Assembly: GCA_012838235.1 (NCBI GenBank) | Contig: DUPQ01000081.1 | Span: 1 to 52,170 of the forward strand | DNA: 52,170 nucleotides | DNA from: Clostridiaceae bacterium | GTDB taxonomy: Bacteria; Bacillota; Clostridia; DUPQ01 | Direction: 5' to 3' | Part shown: in pieces, positions 7,289-15,920 of the stretch | Position numbering within the stretch: position 1 is the stretch's first letter | Layout: each line of letters begins with the position of its first letter | Translations under genes and position numbers: made by a program | Notes under the pieces: model-generated | The model's input: only the letters and a program-made list of their open reading frames with translations | Database searches by the model: none | Told to the model about the DNA's origin: nothing

Positions 7289-8995
7289 ATGAAAGATATA
7301 AAGACCAAGATAGCGAAGAAACTTGCAGGCAGCATTGAACAGTTGAGTTGGACGGAGATTATGGATAACCTGGAGTATCCTCCTGAACCGCATATGGGTG
7401 ATCTTGCATTACCTTGCTTTAAGTTAAGCAGAGTGATGCGAAAATCTCCGATGGCTATTGCCGATTCGCTTGTGGATTCTTTGGATATTGATGTTGTGGA
7501 AAGATGTGAAAGTAAAAGCGGTTATCTTAACATATTTATAAATAGAGAATATTTGGTTAATAATGTTTTAAAAACCATAGTGGAGAAAAAAGAAGAAACA
7601 GGAAAGAGCAATGAGTATGCGGGAAAGACTGTTTGTCTGGATTATTCCGCTCCCAATATTGCAAAACCTTTCCATATAGGACATTTACGTTCTACTGTAA
7701 TAGGACATGCCATAAGAAGGCTTCATGAGTTTAGAGGATATAAATGCGTAGGTATAAATCATTTAGGTGACTGGGGTACTCAGTTCGGCAAACTCATCGT
7801 TGCGTATAAAAAATGGAGTTCCAAAAAGGCTGTTGAAGAAAAGGGAACGGAAGAACTGGTAAGGATATATGTAAAATTCCATGAAGAAGCGGAAAAAGAC
7901 CCTTCATTAAATGACCTGGCAAGACAATGGTTTGCAAGGCTGGAGAATAAAGATGAAGATGCTATGGAGCTTTGGAAATGGTTCAAAAAAATCAGTCTTA
8001 TAGATATAGAGAAGACATATAAAGTGTTGGATATTACCTTTGACAGCTATGCGGGTGAATCTTTCTACTATGATAAAACGCAGCCGGTAGTGGAAAGATT
8101 GAAAGAAAGAAATCTTTTAATCGAAAGCGACGGAGCCATGATAGTAAATTTGGAAGAGTATAATATGCCTCCCTGTCTCATAGTAAAATCCGACGGAGCT
8201 TCCTTGTACGCATCCAGAGATATTGCCGCCGCAATATACAGAAAAGAAACATATGATTTCGATAAATGCATATATGTTACCGCAACCGCACAGGACCTTC
8301 ATTTCAGGCAATGGTTCAAGGTTGTGGAGCTTATGGGTTACGAATGGGCAAAGAATCTTATTCATGTGGGATTCGGAATGGTTTCCATGGGCGGTGCAAA
8401 ACTGGCAACGCGAGAGGGAAATATTGTATATCTTGATGACCTTTTCAGTGAAGCATCTAAAAGGGTGTTGGATATAATCAACGAGAAGAATCCCGATATG
8501 GAAGATAAAGAACAAAAGGCGCAGGATATCGGTGTAGGTGCCGTAGTATTTTCCGATTTATCCAATAACAGAATAAAGGATATAGATTTTTCCTGGGAAG
8601 AAGCGCTGAACTTTGACGGTTCCACCGGTCCTTATGTGCAGTACACATATGCAAGAGCATGCTCGGTATTGAGAAAATCCGAGCTGTCAGAAAAAGATAT
8701 CAATATGAAAGATATTAAACCGGAACATATGACTAATGATGACGAGTTTACACTCTTAAAGACATTGTCTTTATTCAATGAGAAAATAGATCAGGCATTG
8801 AGAGATCTGGAACCTTCCTGCATATCCCGCTATCTTATTGATGTCTGTATGGATTTCAATAAGTTCTACAATGCACATTCCATATTAGGTGCCGAAGATA
8901 ACAAAAAGTTCAGAATACTGCTTACGGCGGCGGTTAAATATGTTTTGGCAAACGGACTGTTTATCATAGGTCTGAAAAGGACGGAAAGAGTTTAG
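7289..8995 (+). CDS. argS: Arginyl-tRNA synthetase
   Basis: 568 residues, a normal length for class Ia ArgS. It charges tRNA-Arg with arginine in the cytoplasm. The N-terminal additional domain (about 1-110) is followed by the HIGH signature within NIAKPFHIGHLRST (from residue 123). The KMSKS-equivalent loop appears in the relaxed ArgS form KLATREGN (Lys371). The DALR anticodon-binding domain occupies the C-terminus (GPYVQYTYARACSVLRK onward). The end is short but complete, closing near LKRTERV. The gene stands alone on the plus strand. Its stop codon overlaps that of the convergent GH78-like gene, so the two share three bases. No T-box leader was found in the short upstream gap. Confidence 0.97.
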   Translation: MKDIKTKIAKKLAGSIEQLSWTEIMDNLEYPPEPHMGDLALPCFKLSRVMRKSPMAIADSLVDSLDIDVVERCESKSGYLNIFINREYLVNNVLKTIVEKKEETGKSNEYAGKTVCLDYSAPNIAKPFHIGHLRSTVIGHAIRRLHEFRGYKCVGINHLGDWGTQFGKLIVAYKKWSSKKAVEEKGTEELVRIYVKFHEEAEKDPSLNDLARQWFARLENKDEDAMELWKWFKKISLIDIEKTYKVLDITFDSYAGESFYYDKTQPVVERLKERNLLIESDGAMIVNLEEYNMPPCLIVKSDGASLYASRDIAAAIYRKETYDFDKCIYVTATAQDLHFRQWFKVVELMGYEWAKNLIHVGFGMVSMGGAKLATREGNIVYLDDLFSEASKRVLDIINEKNPDMEDKEQKAQDIGVGAVVFSDLSNNRIKDIDFSWEEALNFDGSTGPYVQYTYARACSVLRKSELSEKDINMKDIKPEHMTNDDEFTLLKTLSLFNEKIDQALRDLEPSCISRYLIDVCMDFNKFYNAHSILGAEDNKKFRILLTAAVKYVLANGLFIIGLKRTERV

Positions 8996-11307
8996 TCGGT
9001 TATCTGAATAAACTTGTGCTCTCCTACAGATGCATCTGCAAAGTATCCTTCTTCTTTGTCCGACAGGCAGACATACATTCTGCACGCTTTCTTTAAAGTA
9101 ACATTGTATATTATCTTTTTATCTTTTCTTTCAAAACTTACCGTTATATCCGAAAGGGGAGTAGGCTTTGTATATGTTCCCTTGTTAAACTGTTTGGGAA
9201 TTCTCGGCTTGAACTGCAATACCTTATAGCCCGTACCGTATGACGATATACCGAAGAATATATCATTAAAAATCATAGGTGTACTGGACCACGGATGGCA
9301 AAAACTGCAATTTTTCTTGTCGTCCGGGTGCCATGCTTCTATACAGGTTGTAGCACCGGTATTGAGCATGGTCTTCCAGGAGTTTTTCTCATCGGAAACT
9401 ATAAGGTCGAAAATTTTGTCATACTCTTTATGGTTGTATAAAACGGAGAAATAGTAATATGTGAAATATACTCCGCATACTATCCCTCTTCTCTTTATAT
9501 AATCCAATAAAGGCTTCTTGCCTTTAGGAAGTTCCAAGTCGAAATACAAGGCGAATACCGCATCGTGGAAGTTGTGAATATCGGAGGTTTTTGTAATATT
9601 GAATAAGCCCGTTTCATTATCATAAAAAGCGTTAATCACAGCTTTTTCAAGTTGCTTTGCTTTTTTCGACAGTTCCTCTGCTCTTAGCTCATTGCCCGTA
9701 TAGGAATATACTTTTGCCGATTCTTTTAGTATTCCGATATATGCAAGGTTGCCGAAACAATTGGGGCCTTTTGTTATCTCGTCGCTATATCCGTCTCTGT
9801 ATACAGCCGGCCAGTCTACCAGCACCGTATATTGTTCTCTGTGTACATGCTTTATATGTCCCAATATTCCTTCAGGTCGGTAAAACTGAGCATAATATGC
9901 TATTATGCCTTCCAACACATTGAGAGAATCTTTTAGCGTGGATATATCTTCGGTATATTCAAAATACTTATTCAGCATGACCGGAAAAACAAGAGAATAA
10001 TCTATTATCTGCGATGCATCGTAAGTAACCGTTGTGCAGAACAGCCCGGGGCATAACCTTGCGGAGTGCATACAGTCATAAAGAAATTTTTTCATTATTC
10101 TCGAATCGTTTGTATAGGCAAGATGAGCAAGACCGGTAACCAGCCCGTCTCCCAGAAAGGCTCCTTTTTCTCTTGTGGGGCAGTCTAAATATGATTCCTG
10201 CGTACCTTCAATAATACCTTTTTCGCACATCTCCCATATCCTTTGGAATAAAGAGTTATCCGATTGTGTTTTGGAATGATTCTTCGGTATGGGATAATGT
10301 CTGTGATGCACATATATGCTTTTTTTAGTAAGTTTACCCGGATAATTGAATACTTCAATATATCGAAATCCCTTAAAGTCAAAGAACTCGGCTTTGTCTT
10401 TTTCCTTTCCGCTTAAGGTAATTGTTTCTTCGTAGTCGCAGTTGCATCGCATATTGTATCTTGCGGATTTATTGTCTTCAGTTAATTCTTCCGCATGCCA
10501 TATGGTAATGACATGCCCTTTTTTACCTTTAGCCGTTATTACGGTATTTCCGCATATCTCCTGACCGAAATCCAGAAGATAATTGCCCTTTTTCTTTTTT
10601 ATAATCTCCACGGGATAAGAAATACTAAAGGAAACAGTAGGGGTTATCTGCGGTACAAGGGTGTAGGACATGGGGTAAGGTATCGCAGATATGAAAGGAG
10701 TAATCCAATCGCAATCTTGATATCCCGTTTGGTTCCATCCGTAAGGGAACAGGTTCAAATCGATGTTTTCGGCAAACTGGGTCTCATAACCGTACACTTT
10801 GTCGGAAGAATAAGCCATAAGGGGATAACACTTAAAAGTGTGGTCGGAAGATATTCTTTGAACATTACCGTCTTTATACTCTATCTCCAACATGCATATC
10901 ATGCCGTTTAAGTTATCCGCAGAGATAAGCGCCATGTTAAGCATACCCTGGTAGAAAACATGGAAAGAAAGAGTATTAAGGCCGGGCTTCAGAAGTTTCT
11001 TTATCTCAAAAGCGTTATAGTTATACGCAAATGCCAGCGCCTGAGCGGGACCGTATGCCAAAAACTTACCGTTGATATAGGCTTTGTAACAGTCATCCGC
11101 TGTGATATACAGTTTTGCACTTTTTATCGGAATATTCTTTATTTCAAATTCTTTACGAAACAGTGTATGTCTGTTTTGCACTTCCGTTCTTAAGTACTTG
11201 GATCTTTTTGCATCGACAGGCTGTATAACAGGCTGCTTTTTGAATATGGGATCATGAAGCCAGAAAGCTTTCCATTCAATATTCTTCTTTACCGATATAT
11301 CATACAT
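8992..11307 (-). CDS. GH78-like alpha-L-rhamnosidase family protein
   Basis: 771 residues, no signal peptide, so cytoplasmic. The N-terminal part (about 1-330) has the beta-sandwich features of rhamnosidase N-terminal and Bac_rhamnosid domains (KSAKLYITADDCYKAYINGK, GNYLLDFGQEICGNTVI). The (alpha/alpha)6 barrel follows, with SYLDCPTREKGAFLGDGL, and a C-terminal beta domain (ISSYGTGYKVLQFKPRIP). GH78 enzymes remove terminal rhamnose. In the classic enzymes the acid lies in a DCPQRDE-type motif; here it reads DCPTREK, typical of a divergent GH78-like subfamily, so the sugar specificity is open. The start has a strong GGAGGTG ribosome binding site. It is a single gene transcribed divergently from the prepilin peptidase gene. 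Confidence 0.85.
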   Translation of the reverse strand: MYDISVKKNIEWKAFWLHDPIFKKQPVIQPVDAKRSKYLRTEVQNRHTLFRKEFEIKNIPIKSAKLYITADDCYKAYINGKFLAYGPAQALAFAYNYNAFEIKKLLKPGLNTLSFHVFYQGMLNMALISADNLNGMICMLEIEYKDGNVQRISSDHTFKCYPLMAYSSDKVYGYETQFAENIDLNLFPYGWNQTGYQDCDWITPFISAIPYPMSYTLVPQITPTVSFSISYPVEIIKKKKGNYLLDFGQEICGNTVITAKGKKGHVITIWHAEELTEDNKSARYNMRCNCDYEETITLSGKEKDKAEFFDFKGFRYIEVFNYPGKLTKKSIYVHHRHYPIPKNHSKTQSDNSLFQRIWEMCEKGIIEGTQESYLDCPTREKGAFLGDGLVTGLAHLAYTNDSRIMKKFLYDCMHSARLCPGLFCTTVTYDASQIIDYSLVFPVMLNKYFEYTEDISTLKDSLNVLEGIIAYYAQFYRPEGILGHIKHVHREQYTVLVDWPAVYRDGYSDEITKGPNCFGNLAYIGILKESAKVYSYTGNELRAEELSKKAKQLEKAVINAFYDNETGLFNITKTSDIHNFHDAVFALYFDLELPKGKKPLLDYIKRRGIVCGVYFTYYYFSVLYNHKEYDKIFDLIVSDEKNSWKTMLNTGATTCIEAWHPDDKKNCSFCHPWSSTPMIFNDIFFGISSYGTGYKVLQFKPRIPKQFNKGTYTKPTPLSDITVSFERKDKKIIYNVTLKKACRMYVCLSDKEEGYFADASVGEHKFIQITD

Positions 11308-11353
11308 TACAATTCACCTCCGCTATATTGTAACATTTTATTCAGTTTGTCTG

Positions 11354-11365
11354 TGTATTAATACA
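11354..11365. promoter_or_regulatory. 12-bp palindrome in divergent intergenic region
   Basis: Perfect palindrome TGTATTAATACA in the 81-base gap between the divergent GH78-like and prepilin-peptidase genes. Its position fits an operator serving one or both promoters. It is AT-rich, so chance cannot be excluded. Confidence 0.3.
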
Positions 11366-11388
11366 GTTAAAGAATAAATAATATATTA

Positions 11389-12012
11389 ATGTTAATACAT
11401 TATCTTCTGTTAATATCCGCATCGGTAATGCTGTCCAAGCTGTCGGTAAGACCGTTAAGAGCATTGTCCTATACCGATACTCCTCTGTTTTACGATGATA
11501 TGGGCTGCATGTTATCGGTTTTGCTGTCCGTTTCTTTTACAGTATCTTTTTATGTAAAAACGGATATTATAAGCAAGATACTGATGGTTATATTGCTCTT
11601 CTGCTTATGTTGCATAACCTATACCGACTCGCAAGCCGGCTACATCTATGACAGATTTCACATAGTCATATTGCTTATAGGTATAGCACAACTGTTTATA
11701 AAAGGGTTTTCAATCACTGATATTCAGGACAGCATATCAGGTTGCATTATAGGGGGAGGCTTTTTACAACTGATGAACTGTCTGTCAATCTTGGTATTTA
11801 AAAAAGAAGGAATAGGGGGTGGTGATGTAAAGCTGTGCTTTGCATGCGGATTGATATTAGGACTTAAAGGAATGATATCTGCCTTTATTTTCGCCTTTTT
11901 CCCTGCGGCGCTATATGCCTTTATATCAGGCGCAGTACGAGGTAGGGAGGTGGCGTTAGGCCCTTTCTTATGTGTCTCTATAGCTGCCGTATATTGTATT
12001 GGTATGCTATAA
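11389..12012 (+). CDS. A24-family prepilin peptidase (short form)
   Basis: 207 residues, nearly all membrane-embedded, with six or so hydrophobic helices. Both aspartates of the A24 aspartyl peptidase site are visible: TDSQAGYIYD around residue 83, and the GxGD motif as GGGDVKL around residue 145. These enzymes cleave the leader of type IV prepilin-like substrates at the cytoplasmic face. The N-terminal methyltransferase domain of PilD is absent, so it is a short TadV/CpaA-like form. No pilin, ATPase or secretin gene lies in the window, so its substrates are elsewhere. It appears to be first in an operon with the LoaP-like and YfbR-like genes. No clear ribosome binding site precedes the ATG, so the start is tentative. 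Confidence 0.8.
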   Translation: MLIHYLLLISASVMLSKLSVRPLRALSYTDTPLFYDDMGCMLSVLLSVSFTVSFYVKTDIISKILMVILLFCLCCITYTDSQAGYIYDRFHIVILLIGIAQLFIKGFSITDIQDSISGCIIGGGFLQLMNCLSILVFKKEGIGGGDVKLCFACGLILGLKGMISAFIFAFFPAALYAFISGAVRGREVALGPFLCVSIAAVYCIGML

Positions 12013-12038
12013 ATGGTACAATCTTAAAGAGGTATTGA

Positions 12039-12623
12039 ATGACGTTAGGGTATGAAAATGTAATAAGCAGCCGACAGGGATATATCAATTCGTGGTATGT
12101 GTTTCATGTAAAAAGCGGCGAAGAGATAAAGGCGCGGGATAACCTTATAAGGATATGTGAAAGAAAAGGCATCAAGCTGGATTTCGTTATCCCTACGGCA
12201 ATTAAGTTCATTAAAAAGAAAAGACAAAGGATAAAATCCTACAAGACGGTATTTCCGGGATATGTATTTGCAAACGGGGTAATCGATGTAGAGATATACA
12301 ACACGCTGAAGGGTATACCCGGTGTTTACAGGTTATTAAGAGACAGAAGCACTTTTGCGCTGCTGCCGGTACCCGCCGAAGAGATGGAGTTACTTGCGGG
12401 TATAATGAATGTACACGGAGTGATAGAGGCTCCGGAAGTGAGTTTTAGAGAGGGACAGAGTGCGGTTATTACAAAGGGGCCGCTGACAAGTTTTAAAGGT
12501 AAAATTGTTGCTGTTGACAAGCACAAGAATAAGCTTACCCTGCTGGTTCCTTTCCTGGGAGAGGAGAGAAGGGTGGAAATAGGATTTCTGTTTGCAGAAT
12601 CGTTAGATAAGGAGAACAGTTAA
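12039..12623 (+). CDS. loaP: NusG paralog of LoaP type (transcription antiterminator)
   Basis: 194 residues with an AGAGG site before the ATG. The NGN domain is clear: SWYVFHVKSGEEIKARDNL near the start, then KSYKTVFPGYVFANG around residue 70. It is followed by a KOW domain (REGQSAVITKGPLTSFKGKIVAVDKHKNKL, about 133-165). It is not the housekeeping NusG, which normally sits in the secE-nusG-rplK cluster. The basic stretch KFIKKKRQRIKSYK and the divergent sequence match the specialised LoaP/UpxY group. Those proteins bind RNA polymerase and, for LoaP, a leader RNA hairpin, to prevent termination in long operons. Here it sits between a prepilin peptidase and a nucleotidase gene, without an obvious large target operon in the window. 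Confidence 0.8.
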   Translation: MTLGYENVISSRQGYINSWYVFHVKSGEEIKARDNLIRICERKGIKLDFVIPTAIKFIKKKRQRIKSYKTVFPGYVFANGVIDVEIYNTLKGIPGVYRLLRDRSTFALLPVPAEEMELLAGIMNVHGVIEAPEVSFREGQSAVITKGPLTSFKGKIVAVDKHKNKLTLLVPFLGEERRVEIGFLFAESLDKENS

Positions 12624-13201
12624 TGAAAAAGGGCAGTTTTTTCGCTTTCATACACAGAATAGGATATATAAACAGATGGGGGCTGATGCGCAATACCAGT
12701 TATGAGAACTTAAAAGAACACAGCTATGATGTTGCTGTCATTGCACAGGGACTTGCCCTTATAGGCAATGCCAAGTTCAACAAAAACTATGATGTTAACA
12801 GAATTACCGCTGCAGCCATGTTTCATGATGTAAACGAGGCGCTTACCGGCGATCTTCCCACACCCGTAAAGTATGCAAATAAAGAAATGGAGAAGGCCTA
12901 CAAAAAGATAGAAAGAGATGCGGTGAATAATATTCTTAAAATGCAGGACGACAGCATAAGAGAAAGTTATGAACAGTATTTTAACCCTTCCGAGGAAGAC
13001 AGGTTGGTTATAAAAGCGGCGGACAAGATATCGGGATTTATAAAATGCAAAGAAGAAAAGGACAGAGGAAACAAGGATTTCGATAAGGCATACGATTCTT
13101 TAAAGAAGAGCATAGAAGAGACCGATCTTCCGGAAGTCAAATACTTTATAGAGAATATGCTTCCCCACTATAACCTGGTACTGGATGAATTTCTGGAATG
13201 A
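12623..13201 (+). CDS. YfbR-like HD-domain 5'-deoxynucleotidase
   Basis: 192 residues, close to the length of E. coli YfbR. The HD metal site is complete: EHSYD near residue 33, FHDVNEALTGDLPTPVKY around residue 68, and KAADKIS around residue 133. YfbR removes phosphate from deoxyribonucleoside 5'-monophosphates in the cytoplasm. The phrase GYINRWGLMRNT near the start is characteristic of the family. The ATG overlaps the last base of the LoaP-like gene stop, indicating translational coupling and a common mRNA. The link to the antiterminator is probably only operonic. Confidence 0.88.
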   Translation: MKKGSFFAFIHRIGYINRWGLMRNTSYENLKEHSYDVAVIAQGLALIGNAKFNKNYDVNRITAAAMFHDVNEALTGDLPTPVKYANKEMEKAYKKIERDAVNNILKMQDDSIRESYEQYFNPSEEDRLVIKAADKISGFIKCKEEKDRGNKDFDKAYDSLKKSIEETDLPEVKYFIENMLPHYNLVLDEFLE

Positions 13202-13275
13202 AGAGCGAGTAAAACGACGATTGCGAGAGTATTTGAGAGCATAAAAAAGATTTCGAGAGATATATAAAAAACATG

Positions 13276-13304
13276 TTGACAATACCTGATATATGTATTA
13301 AAAT
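13276..13304 (+). promoter_or_regulatory. Strong consensus promoter of the rplM-rpsI operon
   Basis: -35 TTGACA at 13276-13281, 17-base spacer, -10 TAAAAT at 13299-13304. One base from consensus, as expected for a ribosomal protein operon. Transcription would start near 13311, at the base of the leader hairpin. Confidence 0.8.
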
Positions 13305-13310
13305 GACTCG

Positions 13311-13327
13311 TGCCGTGTAAAGCGGCA
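13311..13327 (+). promoter_or_regulatory. Candidate L13 leader hairpin
   Basis: Perfect 5-bp stem TGCCG / CGGCA around a 7-base loop, placed at the predicted transcript start and 28 bases before the rplM ATG. Small autoregulatory hairpins called L13 leaders are known upstream of rplM in low-GC Gram-positive bacteria. I see the position and the stem; the identification as that element is inference. Confidence 0.45.
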
Positions 13328-13354
13328 TTAATTGTGGAGGAGAATAAGTATAAT

Positions 13355-13789
13355 ATGAAGACTTATATGGCAAAAGCCGACAGTATAGAGAAGAAATGGT
13401 ATGTCGTAGATGCCGAAGGCCGGACTCTGGGCAGATTGGCAAGCGAGATAGCCAAGATTCTTATGGGAAAGAACAAGCCGGAATACACACCGTCAGTGGA
13501 TACGGGAGATTATGTAATCGTCATAAATGCCGATAAGGTAGTTGTAACAGGCAAGAAGGAAACACAGAAGTTGTACAGAAGGCACACCGGTTATGTCGGC
13601 GGATTAAGAGAAGTTGTATATAGAGATTTGATGGCTAAGCATCCTGACAGAATTATCACTTATGCCGTTAAAGGAATGCTTCCTAAGAACAAATTGGGAA
13701 GACATATGTTAAAAAAGATGAAAGTATATGCGGGAAGCGAACACAATCATCAGGCACAGAACCCGATAGTTCTGGATTTGAATGAGTAG
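13355..13789 (+). CDS. rplM: 50S ribosomal protein L13
   Basis: 145 residues from the ATG at 13355. This start was chosen because it gives the standard [20 protein letters not shown] opening and has GGAGG upstream; an in-frame GTG at 13310 lies within the leader hairpin. L13 is an early assembly protein of the large subunit and binds 23S rRNA. Diagnostic segments are [21 protein letters not shown], the [11 protein letters not shown] loop and [24 protein letters not shown]. It is followed 14 bases later by rpsI, the usual order in bacteria. Regulation probably occurs through the promoter and hairpin listed above. Confidence 0.98.
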   Translation: MKTYMAKADSIEKKWYVVDAEGRTLGRLASEIAKILMGKNKPEYTPSVDTGDYVIVINADKVVVTGKKETQKLYRRHTGYVGGLREVVYRDLMAKHPDRIITYAVKGMLPKNKLGRHMLKKMKVYAGSEHNHQAQNPIVLDLNE

Positions 13790-13803
13790 CGGGAGGTTAA
13801 GTT

Positions 13804-14190
13804 ATGACACAGTATTACGGAACAGGTAGAAGAAAGAGTTCTGTCGCCAGAGTAAGATTGGTTACCGGAACAGGAAAAATAACGATAAACGATAGAGATA
13901 TAGATGATTATTTCGGATTGGAAACACTTTCAATCATAGTAAATCAGCCGCTGGAAGCAACAAAGCTCAGAGGCAAATATGATGTTCTCGTTAATGTAAA
14001 GGGCGGCGGATTCACAGGCCAGGCGGGAGCTATCAGACAGGGTATTGCAAGAGCATTACTGGAAGCTAATCCCGATTTAAGAGCGGAACTTAAGAAAGCC
14101 GGTTATCTTACAAGAGATCCCAGAGAAAAAGAAAGAAAGAAATACGGTCTCAAGAAAGCAAGAAAAGCTTCACAGTTCTCCAAGAGATAA
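13804..14190 (+). CDS. rpsI: 30S ribosomal protein S9
   Basis: 128 residues, standard length. The N-terminus [16 protein letters not shown] and the basic C-terminal tail, ending ASQFSKR, are diagnostic. The tail reaches the P-site tRNA in the ribosome. The central [20 protein letters not shown] is also conserved. A GGGAGG ribosome binding site overlaps the rplM-rpsI gap. It is the last gene of the operon, followed 30 bases later by an intrinsic terminator. Confidence 0.98.
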   Translation: MTQYYGTGRRKSSVARVRLVTGTGKITINDRDIDDYFGLETLSIIVNQPLEATKLRGKYDVLVNVKGGGFTGQAGAIRQGIARALLEANPDLRAELKKAGYLTRDPREKERKKYGLKKARKASQFSKR

Positions 14191-14219
14191 TATTTATCGA
14201 AACAATATATTACAAACAG

Positions 14220-14243
14220 CCCGGGACATACTCCGGGTTTTTT
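14220..14243 (+). terminator. Rho-independent terminator after rpsI
   Basis: GC-only stem CCCGG (14220-14224) / CCGGG (14233-14237) with an 8-base loop, followed directly by TTTTTT. It ends the rplM-rpsI operon and separates it from the ATPase island. Confidence 0.85.
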
Positions 14244-14384
14244 GTATACTGTTTTCAGTTTTACTGCATTTTAGCTCGCAAATATATCTGCTTTTGAAAA
14301 GAGATTGGTTTTTGGCTATGAAATATAATAAAAGTGTGATAATATACACATAATTCTATATAATAATGTGATTGGAGGGGTAAT

Positions 14385-15725
14385 ATGGAACGATTTATAT
14401 TGAAAAAGCTATTAGACTGGAAGAATTCCCCTTATCGTAAACCCCTTATACTAAAAGGTGTGCGTCAAGTCGGTAAGACATGGGTTTTAAAGGAGTTCGG
14501 CAAGCGTTATTATGAGAATACCGCCTACTTTAACTTTGATGAAAACCTGGAATATAAGCAGTTCTTTGAGACTACAAAGGATGTAGACCGTATTTTGCAA
14601 AATCTGATGATAGTAAGCGGTCAAACTATTGTACCTGAGAAGACGCTGATTATTTTTGATGAGGTTCAGGACTGTCCGAATGTAATAAACTCCATGAAGT
14701 ATTTCTGTGAAAATGCTCCGCAGTATCATGTTGCATGTGCCGGTTCTCTATTAGGTATTGCGCTTGCAAAACCGTCTTCTTTTCCTGTCGGCAAGGTCAA
14801 TTTCATGCAGATTGATCCCATGACATTTGAGGAATTTTTGCTTGCAAACGGCGATGAGAACTTACTTGCTTTTTTGAGAAGTTGTGACTCTATTGAACCG
14901 ATTCCCGATGCTTTTTTTAATCCTTTGTACGAGAAATTAAAAATGTACTATATTACCGGCGGTATGCCTGAGTCCGTGTTAATGTGGACAGAGGCACGGG
15001 ATGTTTCCGCTATGCAGGAAGCATTGTCCGATATTATAGGTGCCTATGAGCGTGATTTTGCAAAGCACCCCGACATAAGCGAATTCCCTAAAATCTCCAT
15101 GGTCTGGAAATCCGTTCCCTCTCAATTAGCTAAAGAGAACAAAAAGTTTATCTACAAGGTTATTAAGGAAGGTGCAAGAGCCCGTGAGTATGAAGATGCT
15201 CTGCAGTGGCTGGTAGATGCCCGACTGGTGCATAAGGTATATCGCAGTTCCGCTCCCGGCCTGCCTGTAGCAGCCTATGACGATTTGTCCGCTTTTAAGA
15301 TTTACCTTGTTGATGTAGGTCTTCTTCGTCGCTTGGCACAATTGGCACCCACTGCATTCGGCGAAGGCAATCGTCTGTTTACTGAGTTTAAAGGTGCACT
15401 GACTGAAAACTTTGTACTCCAGACTTTGGTGACGCAGTTTGAAGCTATGCCCCGATATTGGAGCCAAAGTAATCCTCCCTATGAGGTAGATTTTCTTATT
15501 CAGAGAGAGAATGATATTTTCCCCATTGAGGTTAAGTCTGAAACCCACACTGCCGGTAAGAGTATTAAGAAATTCAAAGAATTGTTTCCCGATAAAGTCA
15601 AACTCCGTATATTTTTCTCTTTGGATAATCTTAAATTGGATGATGATGTGCTGAACATTCCTCTTTTTATGGCTGACAGGACGGATAAATTGATAGGGTT
15701 GGCACTGGAACAGCGTAAAGTATAA
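14385..15725 (+). CDS. AAA+ ATPase with DUF4143 domain, first of island
   Basis: 446 residues; GGAGGGG lies upstream of the ATG. The AAA_14 ATPase domain covers about 1-180. Its Walker A is GVRQVGKT (from residue 25), Walker B is LIIFDEVQ (about residue 89) and a sensor-like region is CAGSLLG. The DUF4143 domain follows. Near the C-terminus, VDFLIQRENDIFPIEVKSE shows the D...ExK spacing of a PD-(D/E)xK nuclease-like core. Proteins of this architecture are massively expanded in anaerobes and lack a settled function; roles in toxin-like or defence processes are speculation. The gene stands between the ribosomal operon and three related genes. The D and ExK residues are intact here. Confidence 0.85.
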   Translation: MERFILKKLLDWKNSPYRKPLILKGVRQVGKTWVLKEFGKRYYENTAYFNFDENLEYKQFFETTKDVDRILQNLMIVSGQTIVPEKTLIIFDEVQDCPNVINSMKYFCENAPQYHVACAGSLLGIALAKPSSFPVGKVNFMQIDPMTFEEFLLANGDENLLAFLRSCDSIEPIPDAFFNPLYEKLKMYYITGGMPESVLMWTEARDVSAMQEALSDIIGAYERDFAKHPDISEFPKISMVWKSVPSQLAKENKKFIYKVIKEGARAREYEDALQWLVDARLVHKVYRSSAPGLPVAAYDDLSAFKIYLVDVGLLRRLAQLAPTAFGEGNRLFTEFKGALTENFVLQTLVTQFEAMPRYWSQSNPPYEVDFLIQRENDIFPIEVKSETHTAGKSIKKFKELFPDKVKLRIFFSLDNLKLDDDVLNIPLFMADRTDKLIGLALEQRKV

Positions 15726-15815
15726 ATATAGATATTATTTCTTTCACAAGCTCTGTATGGATAGGATTTTATTCTGTAACTGAATTTCTTCTTGTTCTGC
15801 GTTTACAACACAAAA

Positions 15816-15893
15816 TCGGAAAAAGCGGCAAAAAGCCTTGAAATTTATCGGAAAAAACGGCAAAAACACTTGATATTTATCGGAAAAAGCGGT
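15816..15893 (+). repeat. Tandem 32-bp direct repeats, 2.4 copies
   Basis: Units at 15816-15847 and 15848-15879, and a 14-base partial copy at 15880-15893. All begin TCGGAAAAARCGG. The copies differ at only a few bases. They end 27 bases before the start of the second ATPase gene. The period of 32 is not a multiple of 3, so they are unlikely to be part of the coding region even though the frame is open. Iterated protein-binding sites are a reasonable guess. Confidence 0.85.
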
Positions 15894-15920
15894 AGGATAA
15901 TAATGCAGGAGAGGTGGGGC

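Noticed and set aside
15816-15893. CRISPR remnant
   Set aside because: The repeats are directly adjacent with no unique spacers, and no cas gene is present.
15792-15920. N-terminal extension of the second ATPase
   Set aside because: The frame is open back to 15792 but crosses the 32-bp repeats, whose length is not a multiple of 3. The ATG at 15921 has the ribosome binding site and family start.
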